A DNA stretch of 64,000 nt from Mycobacterium gallinarum (GCF_010726765.1 NZ_AP022601.1:2480001-2544000); one strand, 5' to 3'. Counted from the stretch's first letter, positions 8,768 to 17,680 are shown. A program made the numbers and translations. Notes: generated from the letters alone by a model not told the origin.

Positions 8768-9304
8768 GCCGGTGAGGCTATGGGTTGGGCCAGGGGCGGT
8801 CGTCGGGTGTTCGATTTGCTGGCGACAGATGCCCTCGGCCCGTCCGTGGCCCGTACGCAAGGACATTGCTGGACACGCCGTGAAAGTTGTTGGCACGGTG
8901 CGCTAATCGGGCGGACTAACCCCCGATAGGGTCGTCAACTGTCGGAGTATCCGCCGCATACCCAGCGAAGGCGGAGTCTGCCGTCACCCGCCGTCGGCTG
9001 AATCGAGAGCCGCCACATTCAGCAGTAGTTCCGAGCCCGACAGCGGAGTCACGCGCCGACCTCGCCAAATGCTGGGCGCCCAGCGCGCCGAGGGCTGTCA
9101 TCGCGAGCCAGTAATCGTTCTCGCGCAAGTGGTGTCATCGCGGTGTTGCCGACTTCGCAGCCGCCGCAGGCTATCCGAAGCCCGAGCGTGACGACGTCGT
9201 GGCACCGGCCGATGTGCAGTGGTCCCGGCCACAGGCAACCTCCGGCGTCGACAGCTGGACCGCGCTACTGTCGGTCCAGTGTCGCGCCGAAGCGGCGGCC
9301 GCCC
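8768..9304. other. gene-poor spacer in the accessory stretch
   Basis: 537 bases with no confident gene. A 70-residue frame (8916-9128, minus) has no family match, and its only hydrophobic stretch is short. On the plus strand, codons around 9147-9300 read GVADFAAAAGYPKPERDD and VVAPADVQWSRPQATSGV in one frame with coding-like character but no start or stop context. It may be an eroded gene fragment. Confidence 0.35.
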
Positions 9305-9850
9305 CTACGGACCGACGCTGGTGTCCGTGGTGGTGTTCCCCGTGTTCGTGCTTCCGTTGTTGCCCGTGGTCGCGCTCTGCGCGCCGCTGGCGTTCGGCCC
9401 GAATCCGCTAAATTGAGCGTTGATGTTGTTGCCCGAGAACACATTGAAGGTGTTCGGGTTGTTCGTTCCGGTGTTGCCGAAGAAGTTGGTACTCGGGAAC
9501 GTCGGGAACAGGCTGGGAGTCTGCGTGACGGTGCAGGTTGTCGGGTTGGTGGTGTTCCCGCTGGTGTTGTTGCCCGTGCTCGAGGTTTGGCTGCTGCTCA
9601 GATTTCCTCCGGTGAAGTTGCCTTGGAAGTTCAGGTTGTTACCAGAGCCGTAGTTGAGTGTGTTCGGGTTGTTGGTGCCGGTGTTCCCGAAGACTACGAA
9701 TCGTTTACCGCAGGCCGCGTTTGCTTCCGGCGCGGTAGCCGTCGATAAGCTGAGCGCAACACCGCTCAAAGCCATACTGCCCGCGACCAAGCCGACGCCC
9801 ACGGTCCGATTGAACGCCGGGCGCTTACGCGACATCCTGTGATTTGCCAT
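9305..9850 (-). CDS. secreted Asn/Gly/Thr-rich protein with two 50-residue repeats
   Basis: A 181-residue protein with a long signal sequence (MANHRMSRKRPAFNRT, then hydrophobic VGVGLVAGSMALSGVALSL) and likely A-N-A cleavage before ACGKR. The mature part has two copies of a repeat beginning FGNTGTNNPNT. Copy A continues NYGSGNNLNFQ and copy B NVFSGNNINAQ; both end in Gln/Ser/Thr-rich G-N-N segments. A pair of Cys (ACGK and TTCTVT) may form a disulphide. GAAGGAG stands ten bases before the ATG, a strong ribosome binding site. The repeat is shared with the protein at 10911. A beta-solenoid or adhesin/fibre role is an inference from composition only. Confidence 0.75.
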   Translation of the reverse strand: MANHRMSRKRPAFNRTVGVGLVAGSMALSGVALSLSTATAPEANAACGKRFVVFGNTGTNNPNTLNYGSGNNLNFQGNFTGGNLSSSQTSSTGNNTSGNTTNPTTCTVTQTPSLFPTFPSTNFFGNTGTNNPNTFNVFSGNNINAQFSGFGPNASGAQSATTGNNGSTNTGNTTTDTSVGP

Positions 9851-10910
9851 TTTGCTGATCTCCTTCGCTCTCTGTGGTTGTTAAATACGAGTTAGTCAAT
9901 TTGCTGTCTGAATGCGCACAGAATTGAGCCGGGGCCAATTCCGACCGGAGAATTGTGATGGATTGCGATCCGTCGCTGCGACATCATGGAAGCGGGGGGC
10001 GAACGCTGTGAGTGGATGCAGACCAACGACGACTGGCGCAACTGGACGATATTTGCGCGTGGCGCCATCACCGACTGCTCCCTCCCGTGCCTGCAGCGAG
10101 TCAGGTACGGATCGACGGTATTCCTTTGCCAGAGACTGTGTCAAGTATCACAGCTAGCTATCTGGCGAATTAGAAGGCCGATCTGTAGGAAATTTTATTC
10201 ACGTTTGAGTCAATATAGTGCTACGGATTCCTGCGCGATCAAGCAACCTGGCCAAACAGGCTGTCGTACTCGCCGATCGCACCGAATCCATCTGAGATGA
10301 GTGTGAATCTTGGCTGGCTGAAGACGGTTGCATGCGCAAGTATCTCGGTCGGGTAACGGGGCGCTTTGAGCAACGCGCATGCTGTCAGCAACGTATTGCG
10401 ATCCAAATCGGACCAAAGAGCTACGAAATCCAGTGAACTTAGTTTCTGTGTATAGCAATCGTCGATTCCTTGCATGGAACCCTCAGCGTAGTAGCTGGGC
10501 CGAGGCGGGCGACGCGCCGCCGAAACGCGTCGCACCACTCGGACCCGACCGAGCAAGGCGCGGCGGAGCTGTTGCAGCGATGACGGCACCGAGCGATGTC
10601 GTGTATGAGTCAAGCCGAGCCAATGTTCGGAGCGGCGGCCCATGCAGAGGGTGAAATGTTTAGGAGATCAGATTTTTGCTGATTCATTTCGAACCGGCTT
10701 GAGTAATACCGCACAGTCAAATTACGGATCGGAGCTGTGCAAACAGGCAATCACATCCGCGATTGAGGATTATCGGCATGACGCCTCATTATTTTGCCTA
10801 GTCAACCAATCCGCTGATATACCCCATCGGTCCCTTGCGGTCGGAGCGTCAGAACGCGCATGCTGTTTGCTACCTAGGACAACGGCACCTTCGATCCGCA
10901 GGGAGGCACA
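9851..10910. other. about 1 kb without a confident gene, locally A+T-rich
   Basis: The stretch separates the two Asn-rich secreted genes, which point away from each other, so it holds both promoters. It is clearly richer in A+T than its surroundings, especially 10140-10230 and 10660-10850, in keeping with acquired DNA. One minus-strand frame (10239-10475) starts MQGIDDCYTQKLSSLDFVAL and encodes 78 residues of globular-looking sequence. It has no recognised family, so it could be a small orphan gene or a fragment. Other frames look random. Confidence 0.4.
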
Positions 10911-11321
10911 GTGGCATCCCGACGAACCAACCATTTTTCTGCGTATCTCCTGCTGCCCTCTGCGTCGATCGCAGTGGCTGGCGCAATCTTCGGCGCTACC
11001 TCCTGGTCGATGGCGGTCGCGCAACCCGAGCCGCTGGACGTCTGCGGCCAGACAATTGCCGACGTCCTGCAGGACATCCAGGGGGTGGGCGTGCCGGGAG
11101 CATCTGATCCGAATCGCCTGAACCCGAACGGCAGCGGCGCGACCGTAAACATCAACAGCGGCAACAACATATCTGTTCAGAGCGGCCCCAATAACACCAA
11201 CGTTCAATCGACGACTGTTGGCGACAACTCTTCGATCAACGCGAACAATTCGTTCACGTGTTGTGTAAACGGCCGCTGCTGCGTCTCCTTGGACGGTGGC
11301 CCCGCGGCCTGCACGCCGTAG
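10911..11321 (+). CDS. secreted Cys- and Asn-rich protein with an SGNN repeat module
   Basis: 136 residues from a GTG with AGGGAGG seven bases upstream. The signal peptide SAYLLLPSASIAVAGAIFG ends near SMAVAQ. A helical segment follows (LDVCGQTIADVLQDIQGVG), then one Asn-rich module, TVNINSGNNISVQSGPNNTN with VQSTTVGDNSS, and a C-terminal Cys cluster (FTCCVNGRCCVSLDGG). The module matches the repeats of the secreted protein at 9305-9850 (N-x-x-S-G-N-N-I/L-x-x-Q, then Q-S-x-T-x-G-D/N-N). Five Cys in the mature chain suggest a disulphide-stabilised exported protein. No function known. Confidence 0.7.
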   Translation: MASRRTNHFSAYLLLPSASIAVAGAIFGATSWSMAVAQPEPLDVCGQTIADVLQDIQGVGVPGASDPNRLNPNGSGATVNINSGNNISVQSGPNNTNVQSTTVGDNSSINANNSFTCCVNGRCCVSLDGGPAACTP

Positions 11322-11437
11322 TCATCCCAGAATCGGTCCGCCGTCGGCACACCGGTTGCCGAGGTGACGAGCACGTCCGAGGCATCCGGCACCGGGGGCA
11401 ATTTCCATCGTGACCATCGAGGACCGCCACCGGGCGC

Positions 11438-12706
11438 TCACTGTTCGGGCGTCTTCTGGATTGCGACCAGGGTGACGTCATCCAGCGCAGCGCCGGCCTC
11501 GGCGAGGGCACGCGCTCGAGAGCACAACTCGACGGGATCGGGATATTGGGCGACGAACTCCAACGCAGGACGGACATCGGTGCCGTCACCGATCAGATCC
11601 AGCACGCCGTCGGACGCGATGACAAGCGTTTCACCGTCTTCGAGCATCACGTCGTGCGACACCCACTCCTCGTCGGGCATGACGCCGAGCGGCAGACCCT
11701 CGCTCGACAACCGTTCGACGACACCGGTTTTCCGCACTATCAGGGCGAGACCATGTCCGGCGTCGACGTAGCGCACTGCTCCCGTGGCGATATCCAGTCG
11801 CGCATGAAACAGCGTGACGAAGGTTTCGGTGCTGGTGAGATCGTCGGACAGTTGCGCCGACACGGAGTTCACCGCGTCGGCGAGGTCGGCACTGTGATCC
11901 ATTTCGTCGACCGCCCGCGACGCCGCGCGAAGGGCTGATCGCACGCTGGCGGTCAGGATCGCGGCGCCGAGTCCCTTTCCCATCACGTCGGCGACGGTGA
12001 AGATCACGCCGCGCTGCGAGCTGTAATGGTCGTAGAAGTCGCCGCCGACCGCGAAGGCGGGCAAACACAAGGCGCACACGGTGTATCCCGGCAGATCGCC
12101 GAGCGGTCGCGGCAGCAGATGACTTTGCACCTGTGTTGCACGATCCATCTCATCGAACCGTTCCAGTTCCCGCTGAACCCAACCGGCCAACTCGCGAAAC
12201 GTCTCGACCTGCTCGCTGTCGAGCGAACGCGGTTTCGTGTCGTAGATGCAGAAGGTGCCGACAGGGTGACCGCCAGGGCCGAACAGTGGGTAGCCGGCGT
12301 AGAAGCGGACGCCGCCTTCGGCCTTGATCGCGGGCAGTTCGCAGAAATCCGGTTCCTGGCGCGCATCCTCGATGATCAGGGCCGGTTCGTCGACGTTCAT
12401 GTACACGCGCGCGATGGTCGCCCGACAGATGGTCTGCTCCCGGGGCACCGTGCCGGCCAGGTCAAGGCCATCGTTCTGTTTGAACCACTGGCAATCACGA
12501 TCGATCAGCGACACCGCGGCCATTGGCACGCCGAACACCTGTCGCGCCATCCGGGTGATGCGGGAAAATCGCTCCTCGGGTTCTGAGCCCAGCAAGTGCA
12601 ACTGCTCGACAGAGCGCATCCGGGCATCTTCGACCTCGGGAGCGAGCACGAAGCCTTCACCGACGACTTCGGCTGACATGGCCTCACGCCCGAGCTCTTG
12701 AACCAC
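11438..12706 (-). CDS. GAF domain-SpoIIE/RsbU-type protein phosphatase
   Basis: A 422-residue soluble signalling protein. Residues about 35-180 form a GAF sensor (FGVPMAAVSLIDRDCQWFKQ, then VRFYAGYPLFGPGGHPVGTF). A helical linker with LLPRPLGDLPGY leads into a PP2C-type domain: metal-binding Asp in AVGGDFYDHY and in FTVADVMGKGLGAAI, DAGHGLALIV, and IASDGVLDLIGD. Relatives dephosphorylate anti-anti-sigma factors in partner-switching control of stress sigma factors such as SigF. Neither a cognate anti-sigma nor antagonist gene is in the window. The GTG at 12706 has GGGGGA upstream; an internal ATG (12679) is possible. Confidence 0.88.
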   Translation of the reverse strand: MVQELGREAMSAEVVGEGFVLAPEVEDARMRSVEQLHLLGSEPEERFSRITRMARQVFGVPMAAVSLIDRDCQWFKQNDGLDLAGTVPREQTICRATIARVYMNVDEPALIIEDARQEPDFCELPAIKAEGGVRFYAGYPLFGPGGHPVGTFCIYDTKPRSLDSEQVETFRELAGWVQRELERFDEMDRATQVQSHLLPRPLGDLPGYTVCALCLPAFAVGGDFYDHYSSQRGVIFTVADVMGKGLGAAILTASVRSALRAASRAVDEMDHSADLADAVNSVSAQLSDDLTSTETFVTLFHARLDIATGAVRYVDAGHGLALIVRKTGVVERLSSEGLPLGVMPDEEWVSHDVMLEDGETLVIASDGVLDLIGDGTDVRPALEFVAQYPDPVELCSRARALAEAGAALDDVTLVAIQKTPEQ

Positions 12707-12912
12707 GCGTCCCCCATCGATCGATCCCCGCGTTACGCGAAACGATATTTGGCAGAGCAGGGTGGTGTACGCGATTGCCGAAAGGCAGCAATCGCGGTGG
12801 GGAGCACCGGCCTGTGCGGTCTGCCGAGATTCGAGGCGCGCGCACGCATTGTGGTCGAGAATTCATCGGGATCGCGGACTCTCCTCGCGACACAACAGTC
12901 TTGGAAGGTGAC

Positions 12913-14043
12913 ATGGCAGCGGAGGACCCGCGACGCACAGCGGTCGTCATCGTGCATGGAATGGGCGAGAAACGCCCGATGGAGACGTTCGAAGGTTTCG
13001 TGCGGACGGCGCTGCATCCGCTCGACGGGAAATGGGACTACCAACCGCGTCCGGCCGAGATCACCGACACCTACGAAGCGCGCCGCTACGTCGCCCCTGG
13101 TCCCGTCGACTTCTTCGAATACCACTGGCCATTCCTGATGACCGCGGGCAAGTACGCCGGCGTTGCATCGACGGCGCTACGGCTCTTTCTGCGGCGGCCC
13201 GGCAATGTGCCCGACGCGCTGGTCGGGATTTGGCGTCGGGTCTGGATCGTGGTCCTGTCAGCCCTGTTGCTGATCCCCGTACTGTTCGTGTCCGGCTACG
13301 CGCTGAATTCGGATGTTCCGGCGTGGATCATCGGGTTGACCATCAGCGCGGCCGTGTTGGTCTTTTGGTTCGGCCTCTACCGCATGCTGGCGCGAGCGTT
13401 GGTGAACAAGAAGACCGCGCCCCTGGTCGACTCTGCCCGCTACCTGGATCCGGCGCCGCCTTCGTATGCGGCGCGACGAGCCGTTCGCGGCGGCCTGGTC
13501 GACCTTCTCCGCGATGTGCACGAAGAGGGATACACACGCATCGTCGTGGTTGCCCACGGTACCGGCACGTACATCGCGTATGACGCGCTGACGCTATTCT
13601 GGGCACAGTTTCACAAACAGGGAAAGGCCTCGTGCATAACCGATTTCGTCACCGTCGGCGCCCCGCTGGTCCTTGCGGATCTGTTGCTTACTCGGCCGCC
13701 GTTGCTCAACGGCATGAAGACGTCGGACGGCGCCCTGCGGCGTGAGCTGTTCGAGGAACTGATGCGTCGCGGCGTCGTCGTCGGATGCCAACCTGAGTCT
13801 CCGTTCGCCGCCACGCGATGGACGAACATGTGGTTTCCCGTGACTCGGGGCAGCCGCCGCGGCGACTGGTTCGGCGGGGAGTTGGGTCCGTTGTTCGGCG
13901 CCGGCATCCGCGACATCGCGGTGAGCGGCAATCAGCCCGAGCGGCTCAAACCCGGTTCCGCGCACACCGAGTATTTCAGCCATCCCGACAAGGACGCCGA
14001 CGGTGATGTCGCCTGGCACCTGCGCAGGACTCTCGCGCTGTAG
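12913..14043 (+). CDS. membrane protein with degenerate alpha/beta-hydrolase fold
   Basis: 376 residues from MAAEDPRRTAVVIVHGMGEK; the V-V-I-V-H-G-M-G strand-loop is the oxyanion-hole start of an alpha/beta hydrolase. Two adjacent hydrophobic spans (about residues 110-165: VWIVVLSALLLIPVLFVSG and IIGLTISAAVLVFWFGLYRM) interrupt the fold. The expected nucleophile elbow reads VVVAHGTGTYIAYDAL, with Gly where G-H-S-x-G has Ser. Later FVTVGAPLVLADLLL looks like the strand after it. Catalysis therefore looks doubtful; a lipid- or protein-binding role is possible. An upstream frame from 12775 adds 46 residues without family character. Confidence 0.65.
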   Translation: MAAEDPRRTAVVIVHGMGEKRPMETFEGFVRTALHPLDGKWDYQPRPAEITDTYEARRYVAPGPVDFFEYHWPFLMTAGKYAGVASTALRLFLRRPGNVPDALVGIWRRVWIVVLSALLLIPVLFVSGYALNSDVPAWIIGLTISAAVLVFWFGLYRMLARALVNKKTAPLVDSARYLDPAPPSYAARRAVRGGLVDLLRDVHEEGYTRIVVVAHGTGTYIAYDALTLFWAQFHKQGKASCITDFVTVGAPLVLADLLLTRPPLLNGMKTSDGALRRELFEELMRRGVVVGCQPESPFAATRWTNMWFPVTRGSRRGDWFGGELGPLFGAGIRDIAVSGNQPERLKPGSAHTEYFSHPDKDADGDVAWHLRRTLAL

Positions 14044-14116
14044 GTCTCGCTGCGGGCGTAACTCGCTGCATGTTCGCGACCGATCTTGACTGTTTCCTGT
14101 CGGTACGCTGGACGCC

Positions 14117-14911
14117 ATGAACAGCGTTTTGCTTGTCCTCGTTGTCCTGGTCGTCGTCGCTCTCGGTGCGGTGGTGTACGGCGCGATGAGGGCCTCCGAC
14201 CGGCGCAATGCCGCCTCACTGGAGGACGCGAAAGCCGATGCGCGTCGCGTGATCGAACGTCTCGGCGGCCAGGTCATCAACTTGACCGGCACCGACGACG
14301 CTTCCAAGCAGGCGCTTGCCGACGCGTCGGAGCGGTATACGGCGGCGGGTTCGCAGATCGAGCAGGCAAACACCGCCAAGCAGGCGCTGTTCGCCAAGGA
14401 GAGTGCACTCGAAGGCCTCTACTACGTGCGTGCCGCCCGCACCGCGATGGGCATCGACCCAGGCCCGGAGCTGGAAACGCTTGCCGGCCAACGCTCGGCC
14501 GGCACCGTCACCGAGGACCGCAAGGTGAACTTCGAAGGTCGCGAGATCGAGGCGTCGCCGGCTCCGTCCGAGCGCACACCGAACTATTACCCCGGCGGCC
14601 GCGTCGCCGGCCGCCCCGTGCCCGCCGGCTGGTACTCCGAGCCGTGGTGGAAACCCGCGTTGGTCGCCGGCGCGTGGGGTGTGGGATCGATGTTCCTGTT
14701 CAGCGCGCTGTTCTCGGGCATGGCCGGCACCGGCTACGAGCAGGGCTTCGCGGAGGGATACGACCAAGGATTCGATCAGGGCGGCGATGGTGGCGGCGAC
14801 GGCGGGGGTGACTACGCCGACGGCGGCGGGGGTGACTTCGGCGGCGGCGATGGCGGCTGGGGCGGCGATTGGGGTGGCGGCGACTTCGGAGGCGACTTCG
14901 GCGGCTTCTAG
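14117..14911 (+). CDS. DUF1542-like membrane protein with Gly/Asp-rich tail
   Basis: A 264-residue protein with an N-terminal transmembrane anchor (SVLLVLVVLVVVALGAVVYGAM). An Ala/Glu-rich helical segment (about residues 25-120) has coiled-coil character. A second hydrophobic span follows (KPALVAGAWGVGSMFLFSAL), then a glycine-rich tail with E-Q-G-F-A-E-G-Y-D-Q-G-F and repeated GGGD/GGDW motifs. This layout is common to uncharacterised mycobacterial membrane proteins. It is downstream of, and likely co-oriented with, the degenerate hydrolase gene (73-base gap). Role unknown. Confidence 0.7.
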   Translation: MNSVLLVLVVLVVVALGAVVYGAMRASDRRNAASLEDAKADARRVIERLGGQVINLTGTDDASKQALADASERYTAAGSQIEQANTAKQALFAKESALEGLYYVRAARTAMGIDPGPELETLAGQRSAGTVTEDRKVNFEGREIEASPAPSERTPNYYPGGRVAGRPVPAGWYSEPWWKPALVAGAWGVGSMFLFSALFSGMAGTGYEQGFAEGYDQGFDQGGDGGGDGGGDYADGGGGDFGGGDGGWGGDWGGGDFGGDFGGF

Positions 14912-14930
14912 CCGCCGGCGGAGTCGGTTC

Positions 14931-15725
14931 CTATTTCTGACAGGTCGGGCACCAGAACAGGTTGCGGCCCTCCAACTCCGCAGTGCGAATTTCGGTGCCG
15001 CACACCCGACATGGTTCTCCCGCACGCCGGTACACGTAGGTGCGCGGCCGGCCAGGTCCATATGACGGCAACCCATGGTCGTCCTTGGGGCGGATCGCGA
15101 TGATCTTGCCCCGCCGCACGCCAACTTTCATCAACTCGACGAGATCTGTCCACATCGCGAAGAATTCGCTCTCGTCGATGTGCGTGCCCGGTCGGTACGG
15201 GTCGATGAGATGTCGGTACAACAGCTCGCTGCGGTACACGTTGCCCACGCCTGCAATCACCGACTGGTCCATCAGCAGCGCACCGATGGGTCTGCGCGAC
15301 TTGCGGATTCGGTTCCACGCCAATGCCCCGTCGGCGTCACGGCGCAACGGGTCTGGGCCAAGACGCGCGACGATGTCGGCGATCTCCGGCTCTTCGATGA
15401 CCTCGCACACCGTCGGGCCACGCAGGTCGGTGCCGTACTCGGCACCGAGCATCCGCATCCGCACCTGACCGACGGGCAGTGGCATGGGTAACGGGAGTTC
15501 GGTGAACGTCCCGTACAACCCGAGGTGAACGTGCACGACGCGGCCGCCGTTGTAGTGGTGGAACAGGTGCTTGCCCCACGCACTGGCCTTCTTAAGGACG
15601 TGTCCGTTGACCGCCGCGGCCCCGTCGGTGAATCGGCCCTGCGGGCTGGACACCATGACCGGCGCCCGGCCGAATCGGCGCTGATGCAGCTGGGCAAGCC
15701 GGTGCAGCGTGTGCCCTTCCGGCAT
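14931..15725 (-). CDS. nei1: Fpg/Nei-family DNA glycosylase/AP lyase
   Basis: A 264-residue base-excision repair enzyme that removes oxidised bases and nicks the abasic site. After Met removal the catalytic Pro-Glu is at the N-terminus (MPEGHTLHRLA). A conserved Lys lies in the KKASAWGKHLFHHY strand. The helix-two-turn-helix reads MDQSVIAGVGNVYRSELLYR with the conserved G-N-x-Y-R-S/A-E. A C-terminal zinc finger C-x2-C-x16-C-x2-C (CRVCG ... FWCPTC) is intact. It precedes the same neighbours as Rv2464c, hence the symbol. rpiB ends three bases upstream, so the two are probably cotranscribed. Confidence 0.9.
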   Translation of the reverse strand: MPEGHTLHRLAQLHQRRFGRAPVMVSSPQGRFTDGAAAVNGHVLKKASAWGKHLFHHYNGGRVVHVHLGLYGTFTELPLPMPLPVGQVRMRMLGAEYGTDLRGPTVCEVIEEPEIADIVARLGPDPLRRDADGALAWNRIRKSRRPIGALLMDQSVIAGVGNVYRSELLYRHLIDPYRPGTHIDESEFFAMWTDLVELMKVGVRRGKIIAIRPKDDHGLPSYGPGRPRTYVYRRAGEPCRVCGTEIRTAELEGRNLFWCPTCQK

Positions 15726-15728
15726 CCC

Positions 15729-16208
15729 CTAGCTCGGCGCGCCGGGCACAGGAGGCGCGACGTGGGTGCGCTCGTACTCGGACAGAATGTCGATACGACG
15801 TTGATGCCGTTCGGCTTTCGACCACGGCGTGGTGAGGAACGCATCGACGATCGCGAGCATCTCGTCTTCCGTGTGCATGCGCCCGCCGATGCCGATCACC
15901 TGCGCGTTGTTGTGCTCGCGCGCGAGTTTGGCCGTCTCGACGCTCCACCCCAACGCACACCGGACACCGGGCACCTTGTTCGCGGCGATCTGCTCGCCGT
16001 TGCCCGAACCGCCGAGCACGATGCCGAGGCTGCCTGGGTCGGCGACCGTCTTCTCCGCGGCCGCGATGCAGAACGCCGGGTAGTCGTCGTCGGCGTCGTA
16101 CGCGTACGCCCCGCAGTCGACGGGCTCGTGCCCGTTGGCGGTGAGGTGCTCGACGATCCGCTGCTTGAACTCGAAGCCCGCGTGGTCGGCTCCCAGGTAG
16201 ACGCGCAT
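15729..16208 (-). CDS. rpiB: ribose-5-phosphate isomerase B
   Basis: 159 residues from MRVYLGADHAGFEFKQ, with the conserved G-A-D-H-A-G start. It interconverts ribose-5-phosphate and ribulose-5-phosphate in the pentose phosphate pathway. YPAFCIAAAEKTV and the anion-hole loop GGSGNGEQIAANK are present. Actinobacterial RpiB uses a Glu rather than the Cys of enteric enzymes as base, and the loop here fits that type. MAAM gives an alternative start nine bases earlier. It lies three bases before nei1 on the same strand and is divergent from the secreted protein at 16360. Confidence 0.95.
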   Translation of the reverse strand: MRVYLGADHAGFEFKQRIVEHLTANGHEPVDCGAYAYDADDDYPAFCIAAAEKTVADPGSLGIVLGGSGNGEQIAANKVPGVRCALGWSVETAKLAREHNNAQVIGIGGRMHTEDEMLAIVDAFLTTPWSKAERHQRRIDILSEYERTHVAPPVPGAPS

Positions 16209-16359
16209 GGCGGCCATTCTGGCAGACGGTTCCGGCCAGCGGCGTTCGCATGCCGGCGAGGGCGGGCCTGAGAAACTGCGAAGTCGCCGTGCAAACGTGC
16301 GCGCAGGCATAAAATCGCGTCTTATCACGGCCATAGGCGCCGGAATCGGAGAGCGGCAA

Positions 16360-16869
16360 ATGTTCGATTTGTTTCAGCCTTCACGAGCGATCGCCGTCGG
16401 TTGTCTTTCCGCGGCCACACTTCTCGGTACTTGGGCACCGGCGGCCGCTGACCCAGCGAGCGATCAGGCACGCAATGACGAACTGGCCGCTCTGATCCCC
16501 GCGGGCTCGACCGATTGCCAAGTCGGGCGGCAGTACCCCGAAGACCCGTTCGTCGCCAGGCTCGGCTGCGGCCGGAACAGTCAACCGGGCGGGCCGTACA
16601 GCGCCGTCTACTCGCTGTACGGGAGCCCTGCCGACGTGGACACGGCCTTCGGCATATTGGCGGGCAGTGGTAGTCCTGTCGCATGTCCGGGAGCGGCCGG
16701 CGCGCAGCCGGTCGCATGGGGAGGCGGCATGGTGGTCTGCACGACGGCCAGCGGCCCCCGAGAAGGCGCGCCGACGGTGTCGTGGACCAAGGCCTCGGAT
16801 CTGTTCGTGGGGTCGGCATCGGGCGACGACCTCACGGCGCTGTATTCCTGGTGGCTCGCGGCGCGCTGA
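16360..16869 (+). CDS. secreted protein of unknown function
   Basis: 169 residues from MFDLFQPSRAIAVGCLSAAT, with a signal peptide and A-A-A-D cleavage region near residue 29. The frame is open 51 residues upstream, but that part overlaps the divergent rpiB start region and lacks export features. The mature chain has four Cys (TDCQVG, RLGCGRN, VACPG, MVVCTT) in a spacing that suggests two disulphides, and ends in a short Trp-rich helix (YSWWLAAR). The pattern resembles small conserved mycobacterial exported proteins; no activity known. Confidence 0.7.
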   Translation: MFDLFQPSRAIAVGCLSAATLLGTWAPAAADPASDQARNDELAALIPAGSTDCQVGRQYPEDPFVARLGCGRNSQPGGPYSAVYSLYGSPADVDTAFGILAGSGSPVACPGAAGAQPVAWGGGMVVCTTASGPREGAPTVSWTKASDLFVGSASGDDLTALYSWWLAAR

Positions 16870-16900
16870 AACCTCGTCAGTCGAAGACGACCGCGAGCGG

Positions 16901-17512
16901 TCAATCGAATACCGGCGGCTCGGTGCGGGTGCGCTTCAGCTCCCAGAAGTGCGGATAGGACGCAAACGTCACCGAGGCGTCCCACAGCTTTCCGGCCTCT
17001 TCGCCGCGTGGGATCTTCGACAGCACCGGGCCGAAGAAGGCGACACCGTTGACGTGAATCGTCGGGGTACCGACGTCGTCGCCGACGGCATCCATACCCG
17101 CGTGATGGCTCTCTCGCAGCGCCTCGTCGTACTTGTCGGTGTTGGCGGCCTCGGCCAGCTCGGCCGGCAGTCCGACCTCCTCCAGCGACTCCTTGATGAC
17201 GACATCGAAATCTTTGTTGTCCTGGTTGTGGATGCGTGTGCCCATCGCCGTGTAGAGCGGCGCGAGGATTTCGCTGCCCTTGGCCTGCTCTGCGGCGATC
17301 GCCACCCGGACCGGCTTCCACGCCTGCTTGAGACCTTCGCGGTACTGCTCAGGCAGATCTTCTTTGTTCTCGTTGAGCACCGCAAGACTCATCACGTGCC
17401 ACTGCACCTCGATATCGCGCACCTTCTCGACTTCGAGGATCCAACGCGACGTGATCCAGCACCACGGGCACAGCGGGTCGAACCAGAAACCGGCGACAGA
17501 CTTCTCGGGCAT
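16901..17512 (-). CDS. DsbA-family mycothiol-dependent oxidoreductase (Rv2466c type)
   Basis: 203 residues from MPEKSVAGFWFDPLCPWCWI. The thioredoxin-fold active site C-P-W-C is at about residues 16-19, and the cis-Pro region is GTPTIHVNGVAFFGP. In M. tuberculosis the orthologous Rv2466c (mycoredoxin-2) is reduced by mycothiol, contributes to oxidative-stress defence and activates nitro prodrugs. A longer frame from 17614 adds 34 residues with no homology, so the ATG at 17512 is chosen. It sits between nei1/rpiB and pepN as in M. tuberculosis. Confidence 0.92.
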   Translation of the reverse strand: MPEKSVAGFWFDPLCPWCWITSRWILEVEKVRDIEVQWHVMSLAVLNENKEDLPEQYREGLKQAWKPVRVAIAAEQAKGSEILAPLYTAMGTRIHNQDNKDFDVVIKESLEEVGLPAELAEAANTDKYDEALRESHHAGMDAVGDDVGTPTIHVNGVAFFGPVLSKIPRGEEAGKLWDASVTFASYPHFWELKRTRTEPPVFD

Positions 17513-17680
17513 GAAAACCTCTCGGTAGATGGTCAGACGTCCATTCAGACAACCTTGCACCCCGCCCGCATGTTCCCGCTGCCACGTATTGCGACGTACC
17601 GGCTCACAGGACACGCATAGTGTGCAAACAGTTATAGAAGCGTGTTGTCGATGTGACTGTTGTCAATCAGTGTTTCACCT

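Noticed and set aside
7353-9300. Direct repeat of the tRNA-Gly 3' end as attR
   Set aside because: No second copy of GGGTTCGATTCCCG was found by eye in the window, so element limits cannot be set.
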